64,000 nucleotides of DNA from Eggerthellaceae bacterium (lineage in GTDB: Bacteria; Actinomycetota; Coriobacteriia; Coriobacteriales; Eggerthellaceae). Numbering within the stretch: position 1 is the stretch's first letter; each line of letters opens with the position of its first letter. This document shows positions 15,421 through 23,684 of the stretch, piece by piece. The notes beneath the pieces are model-generated. The model saw only the letters and a list, made by a program, of their open reading frames with translations. It did no database searches and was not told where the DNA came from. The stretch lies in contig JAFRJC010000137.1 in the NCBI GenBank assembly GCA_017432445.1, positions 124,001 through 188,000 of the forward strand. Direction: 5' to 3'. Both the position numbers and the translations under genes were made by a program.

Positions 15421-16398
15421 CTATTTCTCGATCAGGTAGAACAGCGGCTCGCCGTACTCTTCCTCGCCGTACTTGGCGATCAGTTCGGAAGCCTTGTCGC
15501 CGGTCATCCACGCGATGAAGGCGTTTGCGCCGTCGATGTTGGTGTCAGGCCATTTGTCGGGGCTGATGGCGATCATCGTGTAGGTGTTCTTCATGTCATC
15601 GGACTCGCCGAGCAGGATCTTCAGCGATTCCTTGGCGTCGTTGGAGAGGAACGTGCCCTTGTCGGAGAGCGTGTAGCCCTGACGCTCGGCGGTCTGGGTC
15701 AGCGTTGCGCCCATGCCCTGGCCAGCGTTAACGTACCATTCCTGGCCGTTGGGGTCGATGCCGGCAGCTTCCCAGATCTGGAGTTCCTTCTTGTTGGTGC
15801 CGGAGTCGTCGCCGCGCGAGACGAACGTTTGGCCGGCATCGGCGATAGCCTTGAAGGCATCAGCTGCGGTTGCGCAGTTGGCAACGCCTGCCGGGTCGCC
15901 CTCGGGGCCGACGATCACGAAGTAGTTGTACATGAACGGAACGCGCTCGACGCCGAAGCCCTCGTTGACGAATTCTTCTTCGCTGGCCTTGGCATGGACG
16001 AGCAGCGCGTCCGCATCGCCTGTCCTACCCTTTTCGATGGCAGCACCGGTACCAGCGGAGGTGACCTCCATCTGGTAGCCCGTGTCTTCCTCGAAGAAGG
16101 GCTGCAGGTACGGCAGCAGGCCGGAATCGTTCACCGACGTGGTGGTGGAGATGCGCAGTACGGCGTTTTGCGGTGCAGCGGCCTCGGAGGAAGCGGCTTC
16201 GGAGGAAGCGGCCTCGGAGGAAGCGGCCTCGGAGGAAGCAGCCTCGGAGGAGGCTGCCTCGGACGAAGCTGCCTCAGACGATGCGGCCTCGGATGATGCT
16301 GCAGAGCTTCCCGATCCGCTGGAGCAGGCGACTAGGAACAGTGCGAACATAGCCGCGAGCACGGTAACGAGCAGAATTTTGACGGGTGTCTTTCTCAT
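15421..16398 (-). CDS. tupA: Tungstate-binding lipoprotein
   Basis: A 325-residue lipoprotein. A signal peptide ends in the lipobox L-V-A-C, followed by a linker made of repeated S-S-E-A-A units (about residues 32-75) and then the TupA domain, which starts with the T-T-T-S-V-N-D-S-G-L-L motif that contacts the oxyanion in the family. Further TupA features are S-A-G-T-G-A-A-I-E-K-G and D-A-L-L-V-H-A. Family members bind tungstate with very high affinity and discriminate against molybdate. GGGAAGGGG precedes the ATG. The leader just upstream (16401-16476) is shared with the FecB-like binding protein at 32761. A tungsten supply fits the aldehyde oxidoreductases and perhaps the formate dehydrogenase of this window. 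Confidence 0.92.
   Translation of the reverse strand: MRKTPVKILLVTVLAAMFALFLVACSSGSGSSAASSEAASSEAASSEAASSEAASSEAASSEAASSEAASSEAAAPQNAVLRISTTTSVNDSGLLPYLQPFFEEDTGYQMEVTSAGTGAAIEKGRTGDADALLVHAKASEEEFVNEGFGVERVPFMYNYFVIVGPEGDPAGVANCATAADAFKAIADAGQTFVSRGDDSGTNKKELQIWEAAGIDPNGQEWYVNAGQGMGATLTQTAERQGYTLSDKGTFLSNDAKESLKILLGESDDMKNTYTMIAISPDKWPDTNIDGANAFIAWMTGDKASELIAKYGEEEYGEPLFYLIEK
16183..16303. repeat. 15-bp tandem repeats inside tupA coding the S-S-E-A-A linker
   Basis: About eight in-frame copies of a 15-bp unit (on the plus strand GCCTCGGAGGAAGCG and variants) encode the Ser/Glu/Ala linker between the lipid anchor and the binding domain. The copies nearest the domain are almost identical and those near the lipobox more diverged, so the array probably still changes in length by slippage. 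Confidence 0.85.
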
Positions 16399-16400
16399 GA

Positions 16401-16476
16401 CGTTCCCCTTCCCTCTCTAATTCCCAAGCGAAACTCGAAACGGTGTGACCCTTTGCACCGATTCGTCACGATTCAG
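16401..16476 (-). promoter_or_regulatory. Conserved leader upstream of tupA, copy 1 of 2
   Basis: On the minus strand the region directly before tupA reads CTGAATCGTGACGAA, then a hairpin CGGTG (16456-16460) / CACCG (16441-16445) with loop CAAAGGGTCA, then GTTTCGAG and TAGAGAG before a purine-rich ribosome binding site. The same block precedes the FecB-like gene (33913-33987), where the hairpin is CGGTA/TGCCG with loop CAGGGTCA: the stem changes preserve pairing while GGGTCA stays constant. This suggests a cis-regulatory RNA or protein-binding leader for oxyanion or metal uptake. It does not match any riboswitch consensus I can recall. Confidence 0.6.
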
Positions 16477-16636
16477 AATACTTCGTCACATTGGAAAAGG
16501 AAATGGAATTAGTTGGCGAATGGCCGCATTTGTTATCTAGTTTGCAAACAATAGGCAGAAAGGATGAACGGTAAAACGCGTTACCAGCTCATCCAAAGGC
16601 GGCTCTTCTGGATGCAGACGCTGTCCCGCAACCTTC

Positions 16637-17539
16637 CTATTCAGCCCTGAACCTCGGGTCGAGCGCGACGGCGTCGAGCCTTGCCATGACAACGTCCTCG
16701 ACTTCCATGCACAGCGGAATTGAGAGGTCCTCTTCGAACACCATGCGTTGGTATTGGCCGCATTCATCGCAATTCTGAAGACGGTGGCTCGAGTCGCCGT
16801 CCACGTGGAAATAGTGCAGGCGAGAAGCGTTTTCGGTGCCGCAGACGCCGCACCGCATGCGTTCGAACGGCCAGATTGTACCGCACATGCTGCAGTACTG
16901 CTTACGGCTGCGCCCGTCAATACCGCTTGCGATGTCGACTTGCGATGCGGTTGCAGGCGACCCGCATATCGGGCAGCAAAGCGGATGCTCTCGCTGCGGG
17001 CTTGCCGCTATCTTCTTCGAGACCTGTCCGAACAGCTTCTCGGCTGCTGGCTGGATGTGGCAGCGCAACGCGAAGGCTACGACCATCATCACGATAGACA
17101 CAGGCGCCTCGGGGCTGATGTCAAAAGAATCGAAGCCCTTCAGGCTCTCCTCGATGAATTCGGGTGGCTTGGAGCCTGCTAACGCCAAGTCGAGCTTTCC
17201 GACGAATTTGTACCAATCGATTTCCTGCAGCGCTACGCGGACGCTATCCTCGAGGCCTGCGTTTTCAGCCAGGTAATCGGCTATCTTGTTGCAAGTGCCG
17301 AAAAACGACGTTTCATCGATTTCTACCGGCGCCTTTTCGAGCAACGGCTCCAATGCGATGTAGGAGGCCTCTGCGTCTTCTATCGAAAGGCCTCTGTAGT
17401 CTTGGGCAGCGCAGAGCTCATCAGCGCGCTCCTGCTGGATGGTGAACAGCCCCTCGAAGAACGACAGGCGCGCCGCGTCGGACTCAGAGGCTTTTGCCTT
17501 GTATGCGTCGACGGCATCGTGCACGAGCTTCAAATTCAT
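16637..17539 (-). CDS. fdhE: Formate dehydrogenase accessory protein FdhE
   Basis: A 300-residue cytosolic factor needed for maturation of membrane-bound formate dehydrogenase; in E. coli it binds the catalytic subunit and a rubredoxin-type iron. The C-terminal half has the family's four CxxC motifs: C-C-P-I-C-G, C-S-M-C-G-T, C-G-V-C-G-T and C-D-E-C-G-Q-Y. The N-terminal helical half (P-P-E-F-I-E-E-S and neighbours) also fits. TAGGAG lies five bases before the ATG. It is the last gene of the leftward fdnGHI operon, separated from fdnI by a 103-bp gap with a hairpin. The gap to tupA (16399-16636) holds the tupA leader and no gene. Confidence 0.9.
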   Translation of the reverse strand: MNLKLVHDAVDAYKAKASESDAARLSFFEGLFTIQQERADELCAAQDYRGLSIEDAEASYIALEPLLEKAPVEIDETSFFGTCNKIADYLAENAGLEDSVRVALQEIDWYKFVGKLDLALAGSKPPEFIEESLKGFDSFDISPEAPVSIVMMVVAFALRCHIQPAAEKLFGQVSKKIAASPQREHPLCCPICGSPATASQVDIASGIDGRSRKQYCSMCGTIWPFERMRCGVCGTENASRLHYFHVDGDSSHRLQNCDECGQYQRMVFEEDLSIPLCMEVEDVVMARLDAVALDPRFRAE

Positions 17540-17585
17540 ATTGGCTCCTATCTAGCTTGGTGGACAACGTGCCTATCGTGCTCAA

Positions 17586-17620
17586 AAGGAAGGGCCCTGC
17601 GGGCAGCAGGACCCTTCCTT
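17586..17620 (-). other. Hairpin between fdnI and fdhE
   Basis: A 15-bp stem with one mismatch (17586-17600 with 17606-17620) and a 5-base loop. Read leftward the stem ends in CCTT followed by TTGAGC, giving only a short T-run; it is a partial terminator or processing site that would lower fdhE expression relative to the structural genes. Confidence 0.55.
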
Positions 17621-17642
17621 CCCAGGCGTTGCCGAAAAGAGT

Positions 17643-18476
17643 TTACTCTTTCGGATCAGCTTGGGCTTCGTCGACGGCGTTGCGAACGGCTTCATCCGCC
17701 TTAGCTGCAACCGCGGCTACTCCCGTGGTCGTAGCGGCGACGCCTAGGGAAGCCTTCGACGAGATGCGTTTGCGATCTTCGTCGGGAACGGTCCTCACGA
17801 CGATCTTTGCGCCTTCCTCGAGTTCTTCGCGGGCCCAGAAGCCCCAGTGGTAAAGGGCGTTGGCCTCGGAAACCTGACCGTTGCCGAACATGAGCTTGAC
17901 CGTCCCGCCGCGGTACGGCTGGAACACGCCGCCGCCGAGGAACGCATGGGCGACGACGAATATGACCATCAGAAGGAAGAACAGGTCATGGATGAAGCGC
18001 ATAACCGCAAGCGTTTCAGCTGAAGCGTGGGCGACCGAGCCGCCAAGCCACAGGGCTAGGCCCGAGATGGCCATCATCAGACCACTGATGACGAGCATGC
18101 CATCGGCAATGCGCTGACCGGATTTGACTTCGTCCTGGTCGGGCATGTGCACTTTCTTCGGCATGAGCATATAGGGGACGAATTTCTTCATGAACTCGAC
18201 GTCTTCCGGCGTCCATTTCTTGAAGTACTTCTTGAAAAACTCCGCAACGCCTTTGGGCGAACCGATGATTCCGATTATCGGCATGCAGATGAAGACCACG
18301 CCGACTACGCGGTGGGTGATCTTCATGAAGCGCGTCAAGTCGGGGTTGGCTGCGGCTATTGCCGGGACGAACACGAACAAGCCCGAGATCATGAGCCACA
18401 CGCAGCTGACCGCAACGGTGCAGTGCACGATACGGGTGAGCAGCGAGTGCCTTTGAATGAAACGTACTTCAGCCAT
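17643..18476 (-). CDS. fdnI: Formate dehydrogenase cytochrome b subunit
   Basis: A 277-residue membrane subunit that anchors the enzyme and passes electrons from the iron-sulfur subunit to the quinone pool. The N-terminus R-F-I-Q-R-H-S-L-L-T-R-I-V-H-C-T has the first heme histidines, and further histidines are in helices at T-H-R-V-V-G and in H-D-L-F-F-L-L-M-V-I-F-V-V-A-H-A-F. Four membrane helices are visible, as in FdnI (217 residues in E. coli); the extra length is a C-terminal Ala/Asp/Glu-rich cytoplasmic tail of about 45 residues. The start codon overlaps the fdnH stop by one base (TAATG). Confidence 0.9.
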   Translation of the reverse strand: MAEVRFIQRHSLLTRIVHCTVAVSCVWLMISGLFVFVPAIAAANPDLTRFMKITHRVVGVVFICMPIIGIIGSPKGVAEFFKKYFKKWTPEDVEFMKKFVPYMLMPKKVHMPDQDEVKSGQRIADGMLVISGLMMAISGLALWLGGSVAHASAETLAVMRFIHDLFFLLMVIFVVAHAFLGGGVFQPYRGGTVKLMFGNGQVSEANALYHWGFWAREELEEGAKIVVRTVPDEDRKRISSKASLGVAATTTGVAAVAAKADEAVRNAVDEAQADPKE

Positions 18477-19429
18477 TATCGCTCACCTGCCTCTTTGTCG
18501 ATGTGCTTGACGATATCGCCGGTATCGACGTCGATGACGTCATGGTTGACCTCATCGTAGCGAAGCTCGTCGCGCCTGTAGCCGATGCCCGAGAGCAGGC
18601 AGGCGCCGAGGCCTGCGACAAGTGCTATGAACCCGATGCCGAGTACTGGTTTCATGATTTCTGAAGCCGAGGTCATCCAGCTGATGGACGGGTTGGCAGG
18701 CAGCTCATAGCCATCCAGGCCGTACTTGAGCACGTATATGACATGAGTGCCGCCCATCTCGTTGATGCCGTAGACGCTGGCGTTCTCGTAGCCCTTGGCC
18801 TTGAGGGCGGCAGCGCGTTCCTCGGCGATCTTCACCATCTCGGTCCTGTCGCCGAATTGCAAGGCTCCGGGCTGGCACGTCGTGACGCAAGCTGGGTTCA
18901 TACCGTGGCTGACGCGATCCGGGCAGCCGGTGCACTTGTTGATGCGGATGGCTGTGCCGGACAAGTCGTCCTTGCCGATATGGCGTGGCACGTCGAACGG
19001 GCAGGCGCCCAGGCAGTAGGAGCATCCGATGCACTTGGATGCGTCGTAGGTGACCAAGCCGTCCTCGTTGTGGAACAGGGCGCCGGTCGGGCACACGTTA
19101 ACGCATCCTGCGTCGGTGCAGTGCATGCAAGCGCGACGCCCGATCGCCCAGTCGACAGGGCGGTACGGGCTTGTCGAATCCAATTCCCTAAACGTTATGG
19201 TTAAGCGTGTATTCGGCCCTAAATCGTACGGACACTGTAGCGAAGCGTTCCACTCCTGGGAGTTGAGCTCCATCGGGGAGGGAAGCATGTTCCAGCATTT
19301 GCAGGCAACCATGCAGCCCTTGCAGCCGGAACAGCGGGACGAGTCGAACAAGATGGCCTTTTCGCTCGCTGCGTATGCATTGCGTTCGGCCAGGTGGGTG
19401 CGGTTTAACTCGTATTGTACCGTTGCCAT
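18476..19429 (-). CDS. fdnH: Formate dehydrogenase iron-sulfur subunit
   Basis: A 317-residue FdnH-type subunit with four 4Fe-4S cluster motifs: C-S-G-C-K-G-C-M-V-A-C-K-C-W, C-T-D-A-G-C-V-N-V-C-P, C-I-G-C-S-Y-C-L-G-A-C-P and C-T-G-C-P-D-R-x7-C-V-T-T-C. A single C-terminal membrane helix (about residues 255-280, P-V-L-G-I-G-F-I-A-L-V-A-G) anchors it on the membrane, as in FDH-N beta. AGGAAGGGGGAAGG precedes the ATG. It lies 15 bp after the catalytic subunit gene. Confidence 0.93.
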   Translation of the reverse strand: MATVQYELNRTHLAERNAYAASEKAILFDSSRCSGCKGCMVACKCWNMLPSPMELNSQEWNASLQCPYDLGPNTRLTITFRELDSTSPYRPVDWAIGRRACMHCTDAGCVNVCPTGALFHNEDGLVTYDASKCIGCSYCLGACPFDVPRHIGKDDLSGTAIRINKCTGCPDRVSHGMNPACVTTCQPGALQFGDRTEMVKIAEERAAALKAKGYENASVYGINEMGGTHVIYVLKYGLDGYELPANPSISWMTSASEIMKPVLGIGFIALVAGLGACLLSGIGYRRDELRYDEVNHDVIDVDTGDIVKHIDKEAGER

Positions 19430-19444
19430 TGCCTTCCCCCTTCC

Positions 19445-22400
19445 TTATGCTTTCCTGACGTCCACGAGGAACGCCTTGTATTCCGGAATGAAACTGTTCG
19501 GGTCTCCGACGTTGGGCGTGAGCTCGTTGGTGACCTCTCCTGTGCTGTAGCGATTCGTCCAGTCCCAGTGATGGATCATGCCCACCAGGTGTACCGTCTG
19601 GCCTTGGACGGTCAGCGGCTGGATGCGCTTGGTCACGAGTGCGTTCATGCGCACTTCCGAGCGGTTGTTGAAGACGACGACCTCATCGCCGTTCGCGATG
19701 CCTTTTTCGGCCGCTAGCGCCTCTCCGATTTCGATGAACTGACGCGGCTGGATCTCGTCGAGCACGGGGCACATGCGCGTTTGGGCGCCTGTTTGCCAAT
19801 GCTCGGTGATCGAGTAGGTCGTGGCGACAATCGGGTACTGCGAGCGATCGCCCTTCTTGACCGACTCGTTTTCGGCAAACTTGATCATCGGCGAATTGAG
19901 CGCGCCGTTGAGCAGGTTTTTCTCAACCGGGGTCTCAAACGGTTCGTAGTGCTCCGGAAGCGGGGCGTCCTTCATGCCGGTAGTAACGAAATTCGCGTGC
20001 AGCTCGTCCTTCATGAAGAAGGCCGGGCACTTCTCGGGCGGATTATGCGTGACGGTGCCGTCTTCTGCTGTGGTCGAGAAGCCGAAGTCGGGTACGTCGT
20101 TGCGAATCCACTCCTTCTTCGAATCGTCCCATGCCACCAGTACGCGGTCAGGGTTCCATGGCTTGCCCTTCGCGTCTGCAGAGGCGCGATTGTAGATGAC
20201 GCGGCGGTTCGCCGGCCAGCTGAATGCCCAGCTGGGATACAGGCGGATATTGCCCGGGTCCTTATCGGGTACAGGGACCATCTCCTTGCCGTTGACGCCG
20301 TCTTCCGAATCGATCTTTGTGTGACGGCGTGCGACGGGTTGGATGGCGGGATCGTACGGGTCGGCGTTGTTGTTGTAGAAGCCGCCGTAGATCCAGATGG
20401 CATTCGCCGTCTTTCCGTCGGCGGTGAGCTTCGTGAAGTTGGGAAGCAGTTTGGGGGCTTTGGCGCCGAGGTCGGTGCTGTCGTCGATTTCGTAGCCGTT
20501 GAGCGCCCATGCGACAGGTCTCGGATCAATCTTGCCGTCGACGTAGTAATCCCACTTGACGTTCAGGATGGCTTCGGGACATGCGCCGCCTTCTGCCTGG
20601 TAGAGCTTGCTGATCTCGCGCCATAGCATGTCGCAGATTTCGTAGTCGGGCTTGGCTTCGTCAATCGGCTCAACGGCCTTTTGACGCCACTGCAGCCAGC
20701 GGCCCGAGTTGGCGATAGTGCCGGATTTCTCGTAGATGAGCGCCGCCGGCATGAGGTATACCTCGGTGTTGATCTGGGATGGATCCATGTCGGGAGCATT
20801 CCAGAACGATGCGGTGGCGGTGACGACCCAATCGGCCACGACGAGCCAGTCGAGCTTCGCCATGGCGTTGCGGTTGAACTTGGCGTTCGGGTCGGAGACA
20901 ACCGGGTTTTGACCCCAGGCAAAGTAGCCCTTCATAATGCCCTGATCCATGAGCTCGAAGGTGCCGATGGTCGTGTAGATGGCGCCGTTCTTTGGGATCT
21001 TCGGCAGCCAGTCGTAGCCGTAGTCGTTGTCGACGGTCGCGTTCTTGCCGTACCATTCCTTGAGGCCGGCAATCAGGAATTTGGGCTTGTTAACGTAGTA
21101 GCCCTGCGCGTTGGGTTGCGTTTCGAGCCACTTTCGCAGCGTGGGCGTGTCGGTAACGCTCGGCCATTTCAGGTAACCGGGGAAGTCGAACACGAGCATG
21201 GCCATATCCGTCGCGCCTTGGACGTTCGGCTCGCCGCGCAGCGCGTTCACGCCACCGCCCGCTATGCCCGCGTTGCCCAGCAGCAGCTGGACGAGCGTCA
21301 TGATGCGCGTGTTCTGGGAGCCGTAGTGATGCTGCGTCTGGCCGAGCGCATACATGATCGTACCGGATTTCTCGGGTGCGCCCGTCGAGGCATAGGTTTT
21401 GTAGACCAGTTCCAGCGTCGCGGCGTCCATGCCGCAGATGTCGCATACCGTCTCGATCGTGTAGCGGGAGTAGTGCTCTTTCATGATCGCCCAGACAGAA
21501 TGCTTGTAATCGGGGTTGGACGTGTCGTCGATGCTCGCGATGCGCTTGATCGTCTTTACGGCCTTGGGGGTGTATTTGGGGACGCCCGCCTCGCTCATCC
21601 ACGCCTGTGCGCCATCGGTTTCAGACTCGACCTGGTATCCCCAGGCGCTGGTGTCGTACTTGTGGTCGGCTTCGCTCCAGCCGCTGAAGAAGCCGGTTTC
21701 GGGATCGAAGTTGTAGGAATCCTTGATGAGGTACGTGGCGTTCGTGTACTCGTTCACGTACTCGGTCTGCTCGAGGCGGTTTTCGATGATGTAGTTGATA
21801 AGACCGCCGTAGAATGCGATATCGGTGCCCGAGCGGATGGGGCAGTAGATGTCGGCCTGCGAGGCTGTGCGCGTGTAACGCGGGTCGACGACGATCCAGG
21901 TTGCGCCCGCGTCGAGCGCGCGTTGGACCCATTTGGAACTGACAGGATGGTTTTCGAGGTTATTGGAACCGCACGACAGCAAGACGTCGGCGTTAGAAAG
22001 GTCGCAGTAATGGCCCGTCATCGAACCGCGACCGAATGAAGGCGCCAGACCGGCAACCGTGGAGCTGTGTCAAACACGGGCCTGATTGTCGATGGCCACG
22101 ATGCCCAGCGAGCGCATGACCTTGAGGATCAGGTACTCCTCCTCGGAGTTTTGCTGGCTGCCACCCATGCTGCCGATGGCTGGAGTGTAGTTGCACGTCA
22201 CGCCATCTTCCTTGTCGATGAACGTGGCGTCGCGTGTGTCCTTCACGTGTCGGGCGATTTCTTGAATCATCTGGTCCCAGGAGATCTCCTCCCATTCAGA
22301 TGCACCTGGACGACGGACCAAAGGCTTGGTCACGCGCTCGGGATTGTGGATGATCTCTCCGGTTTTGTCATCCACGATGTTGCGCAGCTGGAACATGGCT

Positions 22401-22672
22401 GCGCCTTTCGGGCATAAGCAGCCCTCGTTGATGGGGTGATCGGGGTCGCCCTCCAGGTTTATGAGCTCGCCGTCGCGAACCGAGCAGATCACGCCACATC
22501 CTCCTGAGCAGTAGCAGCAGATGTTCGTGTACTCTTCGGTGTTGACAAGCTTCCAGTCGTCGGCGTCGCCATCTATTGCGAACGCTGCCGAACGAGTTGA
22601 GAGCTCATACGCCATGGACCCCGCAAAGGCCAAAGCGGTCGCTTTGAAAAAGCCCCTACGTGTTAGCTCCAT
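19445..22672 (-). CDS. fdnG: Selenocysteine-containing formate dehydrogenase catalytic subunit (in-frame TGA = Sec201)
   Basis: A 1075-residue periplasmic molybdo- or tungsto-bis-MGD enzyme that oxidises formate to CO2. A Tat signal (M-E-L-T-R-R-G-F-F-K) is followed by a 4Fe-4S site (C-C-Y-C-S-G-G-C-G-V, G-C-L-C-P-K-G). The frame continues through a TGA at 22070-22072 between N-Q-A-R-V and H-S-S-T-V-A-G-L-A-P, exactly where FDH-N has selenocysteine, the metal ligand. A bacterial SECIS hairpin follows (see 22041-22058). Reading TGA as a stop would give a 200-residue fragment and an orphan 858-residue remainder. The C-terminal MGD domain has Q-T-G-A-Q-T-R-M. Start: ATG 22672 with AAGGAG ten bases upstream. 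First gene of fdnGHI-fdhE. Selenocysteine machinery must be encoded elsewhere. Confidence 0.95.
22041..22058 (-). promoter_or_regulatory. SECIS element for selenocysteine insertion in fdnG
   Basis: On the minus strand, 11 bases after the TGA, GGTTGCC (22052-22058) pairs with GGCGCC (22041-22046) leaving one bulged U and the pentaloop GGTCT (22047-22051). A bulged U and a GGUCU loop are the SelB-recognition features of the E. coli fdhF SECIS, with which the whole stretch is very similar. Confidence 0.9.
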
Positions 22673-22855
22673 GAGCAAAACACTCCTTTCCTCTCGCCCT
22701 CTCCATGAAGCACATGGCCTTTCTAAAGGCATGCGTCACCTAGGGCAGAAGCGTCCTAGGCCCGTCGAACTTATCATGGAAAGACAAAGGAGCAAACAGA
22801 CAGATTTGCCTGATTGGAGCAGGACGATACAAGGCTAGAGCGAGCCGGACGCCAC

Positions 22856-23488
22856 CTACTCCCAATTGCTCAAGACGCCCATAGCCCAGTCTCTATCGAC
22901 AACGGGAGGTTGGACGTCCGTGAACGAATCCGCGATTCCCCCGTACACGTCGGATGGGACGACCGTCTCGGCGGTGCCGTCGTGCGTCACGAATTCGATG
23001 ACGATGCCCCCATCCTCGGTGCGGGCGCCGTAGAGGGCGCGCGCTTCCTTCTCGATTTCGCCAATTCCGACGAAGCGGTTGAAGAGAGCTTGCTTCGAGA
23101 CTTCGACAGCGCGATCGTCGAGGCCGTCGCGAAAGATGGCGGCTTTTTCGCGCAGCTCATCTTGCGTCGCGACAAGGCGGATGGCATACCCATCGGGCTT
23201 CCGGGCATCGAGGGCAGCCAGTGCTTCTTCTGCTTTCGAGGGATTTGCGACGTAGAGGATCATCGTCTTGTGGATTGCGTCATCGAACAGGCAGTCATGG
23301 TTGAGCGTGACAACGTTTCCGCATGCCGGGCATTCGTGCTTGAACAGGAAGCCATCGATGAGCCACTGCGCTACATCTGGGTTGTCGACGTTGTTCACGC
23401 TCGTCCATACTTCCGCTTCGTCGAGCTCATGGCATTTCGGGCACGCCACGGAGACCCTCATCGATTCAGTCAATTCAACCCCTGCCAA
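22856..23488 (-). CDS. CpXC-domain protein, unknown function
   Basis: About 210 residues. The N-terminus shows V-A-C-P-K-C-H-E and, about 40 residues later, H-E-C-P-A-C-G-N-V-V, the paired cysteine motifs of the CpXC family, probably a zinc site. The rest is an alpha/beta region with no catalytic motif known to me. Start is unsure: TTG 23488 has GAGG eight bases upstream, whereas ATG 23461 has no Shine-Dalgarno but begins close to the conserved part. It lies alone between fdnG and the Fic gene on the same strand. Confidence 0.7.
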   Translation of the reverse strand: MAGVELTESMRVSVACPKCHELDEAEVWTSVNNVDNPDVAQWLIDGFLFKHECPACGNVVTLNHDCLFDDAIHKTMILYVANPSKAEEALAALDARKPDGYAIRLVATQDELREKAAIFRDGLDDRAVEVSKQALFNRFVGIGEIEKEARALYGARTEDGGIVIEFVTHDGTAETVVPSDVYGGIADSFTDVQPPVVDRDWAMGVLSNWE

Positions 23489-23684
23489 CCGGAAATCCTC
23501 GGATCGTGTGGGCTTGAATGATATGGCTCGCGGGAAGGGGAGTCAATTCCCCTCTTGCCGCGGCGTCCTGGGAGGCGTTGCTAACGGACCGGTTACCCGA
23601 ATCGCTTTCGAACGGGTCGAAGAACGCGTCTCCGTCCTGTTCGGATTTCTCGGAAATCGGGGTTTTCGCTGTTCATGCACTTGG

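Noticed and set aside
16183-16303. Tandem repeats as a small CRISPR array
   Set aside because: Units are contiguous, 15 bp, in frame and coding; there are no spacers and no cas genes.
16401-16476. The tupA leader as a Moco/Tuco riboswitch
   Set aside because: The long multi-helix layout of that riboswitch is not visible in this roughly 75-nt leader; kept as an unassigned conserved leader.
19445-22732. fdnG as a gene broken by a stop codon
   Set aside because: The TGA is at the known selenocysteine position, both flanks match FDH-N without a gap, and a SECIS hairpin follows.
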